55,498 bases of DNA from Phaffia rhodozyma (GCA_014706385.1 JACGZH010000012.1:1-55498), one strand, 5' to 3'. Shown: positions 38,607-50,317, counted from the first letter of the stretch. Notes: generated by a model from the sequence alone, not told the origin. Made by a program: numbers and translations.

Positions 38607-38843
38607 GCATACAAGCTGGCAGCCGGCCATGACGACCGTTCCACCATCTTTGCCTTTAGCTTTCGTCTGGTTGTGTGGATGTATGGCCAAGTGGATGTGT
38701 GGGCGTTGGCTCTGCTAGGGTTATCCGAGGCGGTGGGCGTCCGGCCGATCCGTCCGATCGCCCATCGGATATCGGACGTCGGACGTCGGACGTCGAGCCC
38801 CGGAGTACGGAGCCCGGCGGGGGGAGAAAAGGCCGTGTCGATC

Positions 38844-38927
38844 GGTCGCCTGGTCTAGTGGTATGACGCTTGCTTCACATCTCACCCGGTGCGCAATAGG
38901 TCGCCAGTTCGATCCTGGCGGTGACCA
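38844..38927 (+). tRNA. tRNA-Val(CAC), intron, unit 5
   Basis: Intact copy, 12-nt intron. Confidence 0.92.
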
Positions 38928-39145
38928 TGACGTCTTTTGCCCTCAGCACACGCCCACGATGGACAGACCGAGAGAAGCCATCGCAAGATAAGATGCATGA
39001 TAAGATACACAGCCAGCCGACAGAGATGGCAGATAAGATCGACAGACACGATCGATCGGCAAGAAAGAAAGAAGATAAGATGGCGAAAAGACAAAAGACA
39101 AAAGACAAAAGATACAAGATAAAAGCCAGGTCGGCAAAAAGACAA

Positions 39146-39245
39146 GGCGCGATCCCGGGATTGAACCGAGGACCTCCGTCAGACACGTGTTTCATGCGAG
39201 CCAGCAAAGCCCGAAGACGGCGTGATACCACTACACCAATCCCGC
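39146..39245 (-). tRNA. tRNA-Pro(CGG), intron, unit 5
   Basis: Intact copy. Confidence 0.92.
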
Positions 39246-39323
39246 CAGTGATCGCACAGGCCTGGCCGGTCAGTTTGTCGGTCTCCAGCCGGCCGTCCGT
39301 CCGTCCGTCCGGGAGGCAAAAGA

Positions 39324-39421
39324 TACTCCATATGAGGTTCGAACTCATGATCCTTGTTAAGCACTAGAGGCACGGACGGCAACCTATAAGAACAATGCGA
39401 TAACCACTTCGCCAATGGAGT
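39324..39421 (-). tRNA. tRNA-Ile(TAT), intron, unit 5
   Basis: Intact 98-nt copy. Confidence 0.93.
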
Positions 39422-39593
39422 AAAGGTAAGCGTCGGTGGAAAAAGACGAGAGATGACAAGACAGGACGAGACAGGACGAGACAGGACGAGAGAAGGCCGC
39501 ACCGGACGGCACACGCCAGACCGGGCCGAGTCCGACAGAAGACGGCACAGGCGGCAGGAGGGAGGACGGAAAAAGAGGGCGAAAAAAAAGGAA

Positions 39594-39676
39594 AGGTCCT
39601 ACTCAGATTCGAACTGGGGATTCGAGAAGGTGAGTCAATCAGAATCTCGCGTGATAACCAACTTCACCATAGAACC
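39594..39676 (-). tRNA. tRNA-Gln(CTG), intron, unit 5
   Basis: Intact copy. Confidence 0.92.
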
Positions 39677-39868
39677 GGTCGTTGTCGGCCTATTGCCCTC
39701 GCGAGTCTCGTTCCGGCGGTGTGTCCGCTGGCAAGGGTCCGTCGGCGCGTGTCCGCTGGCAGGTGTGCTTACATCGCTGGCCGACCTGTCCGCCCGCCGC
39801 ACGTGGCCCGGCCGGCATGACACGCACGGCCGACCCGATACACACAGCGGACATCGGAGCAAAAAGCA

Positions 39869-39941
39869 AGCCCAAACGCGGATTTGAACCACGGACCTCA
39901 CCGTTACGAGCGGCGCACTATAACCACTTAGCTATTCGGGC
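39869..39941 (-). tRNA. tRNA-Thr(CGT), unit 5
   Basis: Intact copy. Confidence 0.93.
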
Positions 39942-40092
39942 CTGGTGCCCGTCGCCCGGTCGTGTTGTCTCTAAGGGTGTTGGTGTGTCGATGTGTTGGT
40001 GTACCGGTGTGGTCAGGACCCGGCCCACACCGTCCGCTCGGCCAGACGTAGCCCATCGAGGTCGACCGCCGGGGCGGCTGGGCAGTCAACGT

Positions 40093-40179
40093 GCCTGGGT
40101 AGTTTAGTGGTAAAACGTAGGTCTCATACCGTCACCCGAGTGTGATCCTCAGCCGCGAGTTCGATTCTCGCTCTGGGCA
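40093..40179 (+). tRNA. tRNA-Met(CAT), elongator, intron, unit 5
   Basis: Intact copy. Confidence 0.9.
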
Positions 40180-40421
40180 ACTCTTTTTTTTCCTCTTTTG
40201 CTGTGTTTCCCATCCTTCCTGATGGTTGGTGGGCGGCCGGGCTGGGCCAGGCGGAGGTGCGGTCGGATCCGGCCGTCAGATGGGCTGAGCATGACGGCAG
40301 TGGAAGTGGCGGCGGTGGCGGTGGCGGTGGCGTCGGCAGTGCTGATGACGACGACGACTGCTGCTGCGCAGAGTCCGCTTGGACGAGAATCTATCCGGAC
40401 AAACGGTGCTGGCACCATACC

Positions 40422-40508
40422 CGCCGCTTAGCTCATCTGGAAGAGCGTTGGTTTGTAAAGGATACACTTGTTCACCGAAGGCACTCGGTTCGATCCCGAG
40501 AGCGGCGA
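40422..40508 (+). tRNA. tRNA-Tyr(GTA), intron, unit 5
   Basis: Intact copy. Confidence 0.95.
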
Positions 40509-40730
40509 TCTTGTTTTTTTGCCTTTTGCTTTTTGTTCTTTTTTGTTCTTTTTTTTCTGCCTTGTGGCTGCTTCCTCTTTGACTGCTAGGGTTCCTGCCT
40601 TCGGTCCAGTCCGGTCGCTCTCACGCAGCATGCGCACTGTCTCGGCCAGACGGGCGATGCGACCGATGACGTTCTCCCAGCTGCTGCTGCCGATGTAGTG
40701 GTCACCGGGGCAGGGCAAGCGATCATATCT

Positions 40731-40829
40731 GGCCGATTGGTGTAGTGGCTATCACAGCAGTTTTCGGTACTCGTCCGCAAGGTCGTCTTCGCTCGCTGCT
40801 GGTCGTCGGTTCGATCCCGACATCGGTCT
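40731..40829 (+). tRNA. tRNA-Arg(TCG), intron, unit 5
   Basis: Intact copy. Confidence 0.92.
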
Positions 40830-41043
40830 AAATGTTCACTTTTTGTGTCCCCCTTTCTTTTTTGCCCTCCTTTTTGCCCTTCTTTTTCTCTGCACGCTCT
40901 CTCTGCACTCTGTTTCTATCGGCCGTTGTGTGGGTCACTGTCTGTCCGACCGGTCTGGCCTGTGTGCGCGTGTCCACCACGGTCGAGCCAGGTCGACACA
41001 GCTCCCTGTGGTGGGGCAGGCAGACGGGCGGGAAAACAAAAAA

Positions 41044-41117
41044 AGACCCATACCCGACTTGAACGGATGACCTCAAGATTTGGAATCTTGCGCTGCTACC
41101 AACTGAGCTAATGGGTC
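41044..41117 (-). tRNA. tRNA-Trp(CCA), unit 5
   Basis: Intact copy. Confidence 0.94.
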
Positions 41118-41274
41118 GCTTGCCCGGGGCCTCCGTGCCCAGAGGGTATGTCGAGCGCCCGGCTGGCTGGCCGTACAGACGGTGGCACCATGCGGCCGGC
41201 TTGCAGGCCTCCAGCACGGACGGCCGGACGGGGGCCAGGGAAAAAACCGAGGGAAAACGAGCAAAAAGACAATG

Positions 41275-41346
41275 TTGCCAAGGCCCGTCTCGATCAGGCG
41301 ACCTCCGGGTTATGAGCCCGGCGCGCTTCCACTGCGCTACTTGGCA
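41275..41346 (-). tRNA. Initiator tRNA-Met(CAT), unit 5
   Basis: Intact copy. Confidence 0.95.
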
Positions 41347-41600
41347 TTGATGGGAGACCATGGCTGAGGAGTGTGTATGTGGTGTCGGCCGCAGGTCACG
41401 TGCCGGTGTCGATGTCAGTGTCGACGTCAGTGTCGATGCCAGTGCCAGCACCAGTCGATGCCAGTGCCAGCACCAGTGTCGATGCCAGTGCCAACACCAG
41501 TGTCATTACCAATGCCAGTGTCAATGCCAGTCACACCATCGACTGGTGCGACCGACGGTACACCTGGCCATGGTCTGCCGGGTGGGCCTGACAGTCATCG

Positions 41601-41674
41601 GATCGATTAGCTCAGTTGGTTAGAGCGTGGTGCTAATAACGCCAAGGTCGCGGGTTCGACCCCCTCATTGATCA
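41601..41674 (+). tRNA. tRNA-Ile(AAT), unit 5
   Basis: Intact copy. Confidence 0.93.
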
Positions 41675-41930
41675 CTTTTTCTTTCTTTTTCTAATTTTCG
41701 CCATCTTTTTTTGCCATCTTTTTTGCACCCCTCCTGTTCTCGACCGTTGCGGTCTGTGTGGCATTGTTGTCGACTGGCACGCTCCATGGTGAGCGATGCA
41801 GTGTTGTGACGGTGTGACGATGTGGTGGTGCGGTGGCGACGATGGGAACGCAGATATACACCCGGCTGTGCTGGACAGTGTCCGACCAGACATGGGCCTA
41901 TGGTGTCTGGGCTGGGCTGGGAGGCATCGT

Positions 41931-42017
41931 GCATGCTTGGTGTAGTGGTATCGCGCCATGTTAGGGTCTTTGCGCCTTGTCTCATGGAGGTCCTCAGTTC
42001 AATCCTGGGAGCGTGCC
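41931..42017 (+). tRNA. tRNA-Pro(AGG), intron, unit 5
   Basis: Intact copy. Confidence 0.94.
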
Positions 42018-42226
42018 TTTTTTCCTTTTCCTTTCGTTCTTTGTTTCCTTTTCCCGAGCGCTTCCTGTCGCTCTTCGTTGTTTTCTGCCACTTTTCACTC
42101 ACTTTTTGCCACTCTCCGCCACTTTCTCGGCAGCAGACAAGCGATGTGTGCACCCGGTGGAGACGTCTCTGACGCATGGACAAGCTGTCTGGACAAGCTG
42201 TCTGGACACGGATGACAGCCATCAAG

Positions 42227-42298
42227 TCCTCAATTGTCTAACGGCTATGATAACCGCCTCTCACGCGGTAGGCCCGGGTTCGACTCCCGGTTGGGGAT
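42227..42298 (+). tRNA. tRNA-Glu(CTC), unit 5
   Basis: Intact copy. Confidence 0.94.
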
Positions 42299-42527
42299 CT
42301 CTCTTTTGGTCTTTTCTTTTGCTCTCGTTTCTTTTTTTCTTTTTTCCTTGTCCTTCTTTCCTTTCGTCTTTCTGTTTCGTCTTGTTTTTGTATGTCCGTT
42401 CTGACCACTGGTATCAGCGCTGGTGTGTGCCTGCGGGTACTGTGTGGTTGAATGCACGGTATGGGGTGCATGCACCGGCCAGCTGTCCAGCCACCTGGCG
42501 AGCGGACAAGGCTGACATCCAACCGAC

Positions 42528-42599
42528 TCTTGGATGGTCTAACGGTTATGATTTCCGCCTGTCACGCGGGAGACCGGGGTTCGACTCCCCGTCCGGGAG
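42528..42599 (+). tRNA. tRNA-Asp(GTC), unit 5
   Basis: Intact copy. Confidence 0.95.
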
Positions 42600-42985
42600 C
42601 ACTTTTTGCCTTTTGCTCCTCTCTTTTGTACTTGCATTTGTACTTGCATTTGCATTTGCATTGCATTTGCATCTGCATTTGCATTTTTTCTTTCCATTCT
42701 CTTTTGCTGTACAGCTGTATGGTTGTCTTGCTTTGTTGTGTTTGTCCGTCGACGGCCATCGATCGTTATCTTTTTTTCTTTGGTCTGTATGTCTCCTTCT
42801 TTTTCTCTTTCTTTTTCTTTTGCTCTCTTTGACGGCGCATGTTTGGCAGCACACGCTCCGAAAGACGCACCGAGCACAGCACAGCACAGCACAGCACGCC
42901 GACACGTGTGCGCTGGGCAGACCAACTGGCTGGATGGCTGTTGAGCACAGGCTATGGGCAGTCGATCGGCAGACCGAGACCATAC
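42600..42985. repeat. Long Asp-Ser spacer, unit 5
   Basis: No gene; one TTGCAT repeat lacks a T, shifting the register. Confidence 0.8.
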
Positions 42986-43068
42986 GCTGTCTTAATCAAG
43001 TGGTCTACGATGAGAGATTAGAAATCTCTTCCTCTTTGAGGGCGCAGGTTCGAATCCTGCAGACAGCT
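42986..43068 (+). tRNA. tRNA-Ser(AGA), unit 5
   Basis: Intact copy, U73. Confidence 0.92.
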
Positions 43069-43288
43069 TTCTTTTGCACCCTGTACTTTGCCACCGTGGC
43101 CTTTGCTCTTTTTGCTTTTTTTTTTCTTCTTCTTCTCTTCTATGCCTTTGCCTATGTGTGTCTATGGTTGTCGTTCATGTATGCATAGTACGCACACACC
43201 GGGCAGCCAGCCCCAAAAAAAAAGACGGCCACACCATCGAAGCCATCCTCACTGACACACAGAGCGAGGACCGGAAAAAAAAAAGGGA

Positions 43289-43374
43289 TGCCGTCAGCCT
43301 GAATCGAACAGGCGACCTTATGATTGCGGACAGATGTCTTCAGTCATACGCTCCACCAATTGAGCTATGACGGC
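43289..43374 (-). tRNA. tRNA-Phe(GAA), intron, unit 5
   Basis: Intact copy. Confidence 0.95.
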
Positions 43375-43568
43375 CGGTGACAGTCAGCGCCGTCCATCAG
43401 GCCATGGCCCGTCTGGGTGGCTGTCGGGCCGTCGGACCGTCAGCTGGCACTCACTCGGTCGGTCTCAGCCGGGTCGGTGTGTGTGCTGACGCGGCAGGCA
43501 AAACATGCTGGGCACTGACCGTCAGCGTGTGCTGTCTGAGTGCTCGGACACAGCAGGCGACCATCCCA

Positions 43569-43641
43569 TGCCCTGTAGCTCAGTTGGTAGAGCGTGGAGC
43601 TGTTAACTCCAAGGTCTACGGTTCGAGCCCGTACGGGGCAG
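43569..43641 (+). tRNA. tRNA-Asn(GTT), unit 5
   Basis: Intact copy. Confidence 0.95.
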
Positions 43642-43825
43642 TCTTTTGTCGTCTTTTTGTCGTCTTTTTGTCGTCTTTTCGTCTCCTCATTTTTTTTCCC
43701 TCTCCCTTTCCTGTGCAGTACTTCCCCTCTCGTCTTCTGCCGTCCATGAGGTGTGCGTGTTCTTGGTATGTTCTTGCGATGGACATCATCCATCTTCCAC
43801 CAGCATGCTCGGCCGGCAAGAAAAA

Positions 43826-43898
43826 AGGAGTCACCCGGGATTGAACCAGGGACCTGCTGGGTTGCAACCAGCCGCAACTACCGCTGTGCTATAACTCC
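43826..43898 (-). tRNA. tRNA-Cys(GCA), unit 5
   Basis: Intact copy. Confidence 0.95.
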
Positions 43899-44165
43899 GT
43901 ATGAGGCTGCCGCGCCATCGGACAGATCATCCACAGGCACGCTTGCACACATGCACACAGCACAGTGGCAGCCGCTTTGTCGTCCTGCGATCGAGTAGTG
44001 GCAGCTGTGGACGCAACATCGCCCGGTGCGACCAGGCCGGCGTCACAGATGCTGCATCTGCACAGAGAAAACAAAAGGAACAAAGGAGCAGAAAAAAGAA
44101 CAGAAAAAAGAGCAAGAAAAAAGAGCAAGAAAAAAGAGCAAAAAGAGCAAAAAGAACAAAAAGAG

Positions 44166-44237
44166 TAGTCGCACCCAGAGTCGAACTGGGGTCGTGAGTG
44201 TGTTAGACTCAAGTGATAACCGTTACACCATGCAACT
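44166..44237 (-). tRNA. tRNA-Val(AAC), unit 5
   Basis: Intact copy. Confidence 0.94.
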
Positions 44238-44428
44238 CTGATGACTGCCGGTCTCTGCCCAGTATCCTACTCATCGACCAGGCACCGCTCGCTCCGCCGT
44301 CTGCCCGCCCGCCGCTGTGTGTCCATCGGTCGGCCGGCCCATCAGCCCGATCGTGCGACACCGGGACCATGCCTGCCGACAAGCTGGCCCTCAGACGAGG
44401 CAGCCCGGGGAGAAAACAAAAAGGATCG

Positions 44429-44501
44429 TTCCCCATCCGGGAGTCGAACCCGGGTCCTCAGCGTGAAAAGCTGATATCGTAAACCGTTTGACCAATGAGG
44501 A
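44429..44501 (-). tRNA. tRNA-Glu(TTC), unit 5
   Basis: Intact copy. Confidence 0.95.
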
Positions 44502-44641
44502 CTAGTACAAGCACGCCGAATCGGTCGAGTCGTCTGCAGTCGTCTGCAGTCGTGCGCAGTCGTGTGCAGCCTGCTCCGTCGTGCGGTAGGCTGTGAGCGG
44601 GTGGCCGCCGGTCAGCATGCTTCCGACCGGACGGCAAAAAG

Positions 44642-44713
44642 TGGACCCAGCAGGGATTGAACCCGCGGCCTTTCGCATGCAAAGCGAATGTGATACCACT
44701 ACACCATAAGCCC
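44642..44713 (-). tRNA. tRNA-Ala(TGC), unit 5
   Basis: Intact copy. Confidence 0.95.
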
Positions 44714-44861
44714 GTGTGGGATGGAGGCGTGGTGTGTCGGCCGGTGGGGCGAAGTGCGGCGGTGGCGGTGAGGTGCGGCGAGGTGAGGTCTGGTATGATG
44801 CTATCAGAAACAGAGTCTTGGTTGCAAAACCACACGGAACCTCTCGGCGGGGGGCAAAAGA

Positions 44862-44943
44862 TGAACAGAGGGGGATTCGAACCCCCGCATCTTGCGATAT
44901 CAGAACTTGAGTCTGACGCCTTAGACCGCTCGGCCATCTGTCC
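44862..44943 (-). tRNA. tRNA-Leu(CAA), unit 5
   Basis: Intact copy. Confidence 0.94.
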
Positions 44944-45032
44944 GGATGGGGTGCGTGAGGTGTGTGTGGGTGCGGGAGTGTGCGGGAGTGTGGGCCGGGT
45001 AGAGCGAGTGCACCCTGCCCGGGCACACACAC

Positions 45033-45118
45033 GCCCCGTTGGCAGAATGGTAACGCGTCTCCTTCCTACTGTCTGGTGAGAGAGGTGAAGATTCTGGGTT
45101 CAATCCCCAGGCGGGGTT
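45033..45118 (+). tRNA. tRNA-Arg(CCT), intron, unit 5
   Basis: Intact copy. Confidence 0.88.
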
Positions 45119-45306
45119 TCTCTTTTTTTGCGGCGGGCGTGGTTGGGGTGTGGAGTGGGGTGTGAGTGGGGTGTGAGTGAGAAGTGAGTGAGAAGGTGGG
45201 TGAGAATGTGGGTGTACACGTGAGACGCTTGGTATGCTGGCGGGCTGTAGAGTGTGGACTGTATGCGCAGGGTATAGGACTGATGTATGTGGACCCTCCC
45301 ATCAAC

Positions 45307-45378
45307 GGGATGTTCGTATAATGGTTATTATTCCAGATTTCCATTCTGGAGACAGGTGTTCGATTCACCTACATCTCA
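45307..45378 (+). tRNA. tRNA-Gly(TCC), unit 5
   Basis: Intact copy. Confidence 0.94.
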
Positions 45379-45545
45379 TTTTTGTCATTTTTTTTTGTGC
45401 GCGTGGCGGGGGCGGAGGCGGTGGCAGTACAAGACACTGTGCGGACGGCGGCAAGACTCTGAGGCACACGACCGGGGCGTGGGAGGGGCTAGTTGGGTGG
45501 CGGCGTTGGTGTCTAGGGGTACGGGCCGGGCTGGGGACTATAACC

Positions 45546-45639
45546 GCCCTGTTAGCTCAATCGGTAGAGCGTCAGACTCTTACCCAGTCTCTTGACAGTT
45601 GGCATCTGAAGGCTGGGGGTTCGACCCCCCCATGGGGCT
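45546..45639 (+). tRNA. tRNA-Lys(CTT), intron, unit 5
   Basis: Intact copy. Confidence 0.93.
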
Positions 45640-45857
45640 AGCTTCGTTTTTGTGTGTCGGTGTGATTTTTTGTTTCTGTTTCTGTTTCTGTTTTCGTTCT
45701 TTGTGTTTTTGTTTGCTGGCTTGGTGTGCGCTTGGTGGGCCGTCGACGGTGGAAGGGTGCATGGAGGGTTGAACAGAGGTGAGAGGTGGGTCGGCTGGTG
45801 GGTCGCGCGGGCATGTCTGACGATCTGGGCTGGTAGCACGGACAGACAGACACACAC

Positions 45858-45930
45858 GGGGATTTAGCTCAGTTGGCAGAGCGCAATCTTAGCATGGTTG
45901 AGGTCGTGAGTTCGATTCTTACAATCTCCA
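45858..45930 (+). tRNA. tRNA-Ala(AGC), unit 5
   Basis: Intact copy. Confidence 0.95.
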
Positions 45931-46138
45931 CTTTTTTGTGTCGTTTTTGTGTGTTTTTTTGTGTTTTTTGGTAGTCTTTTTTTTTTTCCGCCCGCTGCCT
46001 TTTTTGCACTCTCTTCTTTCGCTCTGCTCCTCTCGGTCATGCTCCGTCCTGCCCACCACATCACACACCATGTGTTGCACCGAGACAGGCCGGCTGCTGC
46101 GAGCACACTGGCCGACCGGCCGGACAGGCCTTCATCCA

Positions 46139-46231
46139 GGTGAGGTGGCCGAGTGGTCTAAGGCGCTGTGTTAAGGCTCTTTCTATGCCCCGCAGTCAGT
46201 AATGGCGCGAGTTCGAATCTCGCCCTCATCA
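46139..46231 (+). tRNA. tRNA-Leu(AAG), intron, unit 5
   Basis: Intact copy. Confidence 0.94.
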
Positions 46232-46402
46232 CTTTTTGTCCGGCCGGCACGGGCCGTGCCTCTCGGGTCTGCCTGGCCGGGCTGTGCTCTCAGGTGCGGT
46301 GCCATGGTAGTATGATGCCACGTTGCAACACTGCCACACCCCCTTGCTGTCTGCCGGTCCGTTTTGGACTGTGGACTGAATGAACAGACCGTACAGCATC
46401 CA

Positions 46403-46473
46403 ACAGCTGTGGTGAAATGGTATCATTGGTGCTTGCCATGCACTAGGCCGGGGTTCGATTCCCCGCGGTTGTA
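46403..46473 (+). tRNA. tRNA-Gly(GCC), unit 5
   Basis: Intact copy. Confidence 0.94.
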
Positions 46474-46664
46474 TCCTTTTTTTTTCTCGTCCCACACACC
46501 GATCGGCTCTGTGCTGGCGGGTGCACATCTGCCGATCGTCCGTGTTCGGTCTCGCCGGCTGGTGCGATGATGGTGTGTGCTGCCGTTCGGACGAGCAGTG
46601 CGTCTGTGCCGACACAGGGGCAGGACACGAAGGACGTACCGACGCGCTCGGTGGACACCAACCG

Positions 46665-46737
46665 TCCTTCTTAGCTCAGTTGGTAGAGCGCGACACTAGT
46701 AATGTCGAGGTCAGTCGTTCAAATCGGCTAGCAGGAA
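46665..46737 (+). tRNA. tRNA-Thr(AGT), unit 5
   Basis: Intact copy. Confidence 0.93.
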
Positions 46738-46936
46738 CATTCTTCTTTTTTTTTATTCTCCGTTCATTTCCGTTCATTTCTTCTTCTTCTTTTTCTGTTG
46801 TATCCTTCCCTGTCGCCCCGGCGGGCGTCTGGTCGACGCGTGCTCGTTAGGGTTCCGCACAAAGCACAGCACCACACCACACCACACACCACAAACGACA
46901 CCACAAACAACACCACAAACGCAGGGAAAGCATGCT

Positions 46937-47035
46937 GGTGAAGTGGCCGAGTGGTCTAAGGCGCTGTGTTTAGGTCTCTCTTCCGAGTCCAGACCGCAGT
47001 CAGTAATGGCGCGAGTTCAAATCTCGTCTTCATCA
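46937..47035 (+). tRNA. tRNA-Leu(TAG), intron, unit 5
   Basis: Intact copy. Confidence 0.94.
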
Positions 47036-47069
47036 TTCCTTTTGTCCCGGCCGGGGGGGCAGGGCAGCT

Positions 47070-47151
47070 GGGGATTTAGGCTAGTTGGTAAACTGGACGC
47101 TTCGCACTGTCGATCATGTGTCATTCCTGGGTTCGATTCCCGGAGTCTCCA
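47070..47151 (+). tRNA. tRNA-Ala(CGC), intron, unit 5
   Basis: Intact copy. Confidence 0.9.
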
Positions 47152-47308
47152 TCTCTTTTTGGTGTGTTTCGGTGTGTTTTGTTTTATCTTGGCGTATTTG
47201 ATTTCGTTGCATTTCATATGGCATGTTGTGTGTCGTGTTCTGTGTGTCTTCTCTTGGTCTGCTGCCCACCGGCTTGTGCTCACCGCTCACCGAGCGGCGT
47301 CCATCCAA

Positions 47309-47418
47309 GGCCGTTTGGCGGAGTGGTCTAACGCGGTAGCCTCGAACGAGTCCCCTCTGTGGGACGACGCGACAGCTACTCTTCTCTGAAGGCGTAGGTT
47401 CAAATCCTACAGCGGTCG
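47309..47418 (+). tRNA. tRNA-Ser(CGA), intron, unit 5
   Basis: Intact copy. Confidence 0.94.
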
Positions 47419-47558
47419 TCCTTTCTCTTTTTCTTTTTGCCCACTTCCGTTCTCTCTGCCTTCTGTCGCGTCGATCCTTCCTTGCTGTCTGTGTTTGCTG
47501 TCTCCGCATGCTCACACCCCGCCAGGCAGAGACAGACGGGCTGACGGGCTGCCATCGT

Positions 47559-47652
47559 GCGTGATTGGTGTAGTGGTATCACGCCAAGTTTGGGCACACT
47601 TTCTGCCGTGCACATCTCTTGGAGGTCTTCGGTTCAATCCCGGAATCGCGCC
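47559..47652 (+). tRNA. tRNA-Pro(TGG), intron, unit 5
   Basis: Intact copy. Confidence 0.94.
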
Positions 47653-48100
47653 TTTTTGTTCGGCCCGTCTGGGCGGGTGGCGTGGTCGGTGTAGGGTTAC
47701 TTGCTGTGTCAGTTGCTGTGTTACTTGCTGTGCTACTCATAGGATTACCCGCCACATAGCGTCCGCTGTTACCCTATGCTGTGTACTCTTTTTTTTTTTC
47801 TTTTTTCTTTTTCCTCTCCCGTTTTTTCTTTGTCCCTCTTTTTTCCTCTTTTTTTTTTTTTTCCCTTCTTTTTCCCTTCTTTTTCCCTCTTTTCCCTTTT
47901 CTTCTTTTTTCTTCTTTTTTTTCTGTCAACGATAGATGCATCAATATAGAAAGAGAAAAAGACATATGGCAGAAAGACAACAGCATAACAATGGCAACAC
48001 AGTAAAAACATAGCGAGAACACAACAGAACGAGAACACAACCATGCAATGCAATGCACCAGCAACACAGTGTCAACACAACAGAAAGACCAAAACAAAAA
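47653..48100. other. Long spacer before Arg-ACG, unit 5
   Basis: No gene; hairpin intact (TAGGGTTAC near 47692, GTTACCCTA near 47767) and a shortened T/C tract. Confidence 0.8.
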
Positions 48101-48111
48101 GGCAAAGATCC

Positions 48112-48208
48112 TCGTAGTCAGACGCCTTACCGCTGGGCCACTCGGCCAGAGCGAATGGGTGGTGGGACCACTAGACCAAGACGGGGTTCGAACCCGCGAT
48201 TTCCTGAT
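48112..48208 (-). tRNA. Circularly permuted tRNA-Arg(ACG), unit 5
   Basis: 3' half 48208-48173, 5' half 48147-48112; complementary flanks kept. Confidence 0.9.
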
Positions 48209-48438
48209 GCATACAAGCTGGCAGCCGGCCATGACGACCGTTCCACCATCTTTGCCTTTAGCTTTCGTCTGGTTGTGGATGTATGGCCAAGTGGATGTGT
48301 GGGCGTTGGCTCTGCTAGGGTTATCCGAGGCGGTGGGCGTCCGCCGATCCGTCCGATCGCCCATCGGATATCGGACGTCGGACGTCGGACGTCGAGCCCC
48401 GGAGTACGGAGCCCGGCGGAGAAAAGGCCGTGTCGATC

Positions 48439-48522
48439 GGTCGCCTGGTCTAGTGGTATGACGCTTGCTTCACATCTCACCCGGTGCGCAATAGGTCGCC
48501 AGTTCGATCCTGGCGGTGACCA
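48439..48522 (+). tRNA. tRNA-Val(CAC), intron, unit 6
   Basis: Intact copy, 12-nt intron. Confidence 0.92.
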
Positions 48523-48742
48523 TGACGTCTTTTTGCCCTCAGCACACGGCCACGATGGACAGACCGAGAGAAGCCATCGCAAGATAAGATGCATGATAAG
48601 ATACACAGCCAGCCGACAGAGATGGCAGATAAGATCGACAGACACGATCGATCGGCAAGAAAGAAAGAAGATAAGATGGCGATAAAGACAAAAGACAAAA
48701 GACAAAAGATACAAGATAAAAGCCAGGTCGGCAAAAAGACAA

Positions 48743-48842
48743 GGCGCGATCCCGGGATTGAACCGAGGACCTCCGTCAGACACGTGTTTCATGCGAGCCA
48801 GCAAAGCCCGAAGACGGCGTGATACCACTACACCAATCCCGC
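48743..48842 (-). tRNA. tRNA-Pro(CGG), intron, unit 6
   Basis: Intact copy. Confidence 0.92.
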
Positions 48843-48918
48843 CAGTGATCGCACAGGCCTGGCCGGTCAGTTTGTCGGTCTCCAGCCGGCCGTCCGTCCG
48901 TCCGTCCGGGAGGCAAAA

Positions 48919-49016
48919 GACTCCATATGAGGTTCGAACTCATGATCCTTGTTAAGCACTAGAGGCACGGACGGCAACCTATAAGAACAATGCGATAACC
49001 ACTTCGCCAATGGAGT
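48919..49016 (-). tRNA. tRNA-Ile(TAT), intron, unit 6
   Basis: Cloverleaf and intron intact, but a two-base deletion just 3' of the acceptor changes base 73 from A to C. Confidence 0.9.
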
Positions 49017-49177
49017 AAAGGTAAGCGTCGGTGGAAAAAGACGAGACAGGACGAGACAGGACGAGACAGGACGAGAGAAGGCCGCACCGGACGGCACACG
49101 CCAGACCGGGCCGAGTCCGACAGAAGACGGCACAGGCGGCAGGAGGAAGGACGGGAAAAAGAGGGCAAAAAAAGGAA

Positions 49178-49260
49178 AGGTCCTACTCAGATTCGAACTG
49201 GGGATTCGAGAAGGTGAGTCAATCAGAATCTCGCGTGATAACCAACTTCACCATAGAACC
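49178..49260 (-). tRNA. tRNA-Gln(CTG), intron, unit 6
   Basis: Intact copy. Confidence 0.92.
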
Positions 49261-49452
49261 GGTCGTTGTCGGCCTATTGCCCTCGCGAGTCTCGTTCCGG
49301 CGGTGTGTCCGCTGGCAAGGGTCCGTCGGCGCGTGTCCGCTGGCAGGTGTGCTTACATCGCTGGCCGACCTGTCCGCCCGCCGCACGTGGCCCGGCCGGC
49401 ATGACACGCACGGCCGACCCGATACACACAGCGGACATCGGAGCAAAAAGCA

Positions 49453-49525
49453 AGCCCAAACGCGGATTTGAACCACGGACCTCACCGTTACGAGCGGCGC
49501 ACTATAACCACTTAGCTATTCGGGC
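49453..49525 (-). tRNA. tRNA-Thr(CGT), unit 6
   Basis: Intact copy. Confidence 0.93.
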
Positions 49526-49676
49526 CTGGTGCCCGTCGCCCGGTCGTGTTGTCTCTAACGGTGTTGGTGTGTCGATGTGTTGGTGTACCGGTGTGGTCAG
49601 GACCCGGCCCACACCGTCCGCTCGGCCAGACGTAGCCCATCGAGGTCGACCGCCGGGGCGGCTGGGCAGTCAACGT

Positions 49677-49763
49677 GCCTGGGTAGTTTAGTGGTAAAAC
49701 GTAGGTCTCATACCGTCACCCGAGTGTGATCCTCAGCCGCGAGTTCGATTCTCGCTCTGGGCA
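49677..49763 (+). tRNA. tRNA-Met(CAT), elongator, intron, unit 6
   Basis: Intact copy. Confidence 0.9.
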
Positions 49764-50010
49764 ACCCTTTTTTTTCCTCTTTTGCTGTGTTTCCCATCCT
49801 TCCTGATGGTTGGTGGGCGGCCGGGCTGGGCCAGGCGGAGGTGCGGTCGGATCCGGCCGTCAGATGGGCTGAGCATGACGGCAGTGGAAGTGAAGTGGCG
49901 GCGGTGGCGGTGGCGGTGGCGTCGGCAGTGCTGATGACGACGACGACTGCTGCTGCGCAGAGTCCGCTTGGACGAGAATCTATCCGGACAAACGGTGCTG
50001 GCACCATACC

Positions 50011-50097
50011 CGCCGCTTAGCTCATCTGGAAGAGCGTTGGTTTGTAAAGGATACACTTGTTCACCGAAGGCACTCGGTTCGATCCCGAGAGCGGCGA
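50011..50097 (+). tRNA. tRNA-Tyr(GTA), intron, unit 6
   Basis: Intact copy. Confidence 0.95.
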
Positions 50098-50317
50098 TCT
50101 TGTTTTTTTGCCTTTTGCTTTTTGTTCTTTTTGTTCTTTTTTTCTGCCTTGTGGCTGCTTCCTCTTTGACTGCTAGGGTTCCTGCCTTCGGTCCAGTCCG
50201 GTCGCTCTCACGCAGCATGCGCACTGTCTCGGCCAGACGGGCGATGCGACCGATGACGTTCTCCCAGCTGCTGCTGCCGATGTAGTGGTCACCGGGGCAG
50301 GGCAAGCGATCATATCT

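Larger units (their letters stand above)
29068..38729. repeat. Repeat unit 4
   Basis: Complete unit with the densest small insertions and deletions, concentrated between about 29500 and 34000, where roughly a dozen tRNAs are affected. Beyond about 34600 it is as clean as the other units. Confidence 0.95.
38730..48329. repeat. Repeat unit 5
   Basis: Complete unit in which all 34 tRNAs appear intact. It shares several spacer variants with unit 6. Confidence 0.95.
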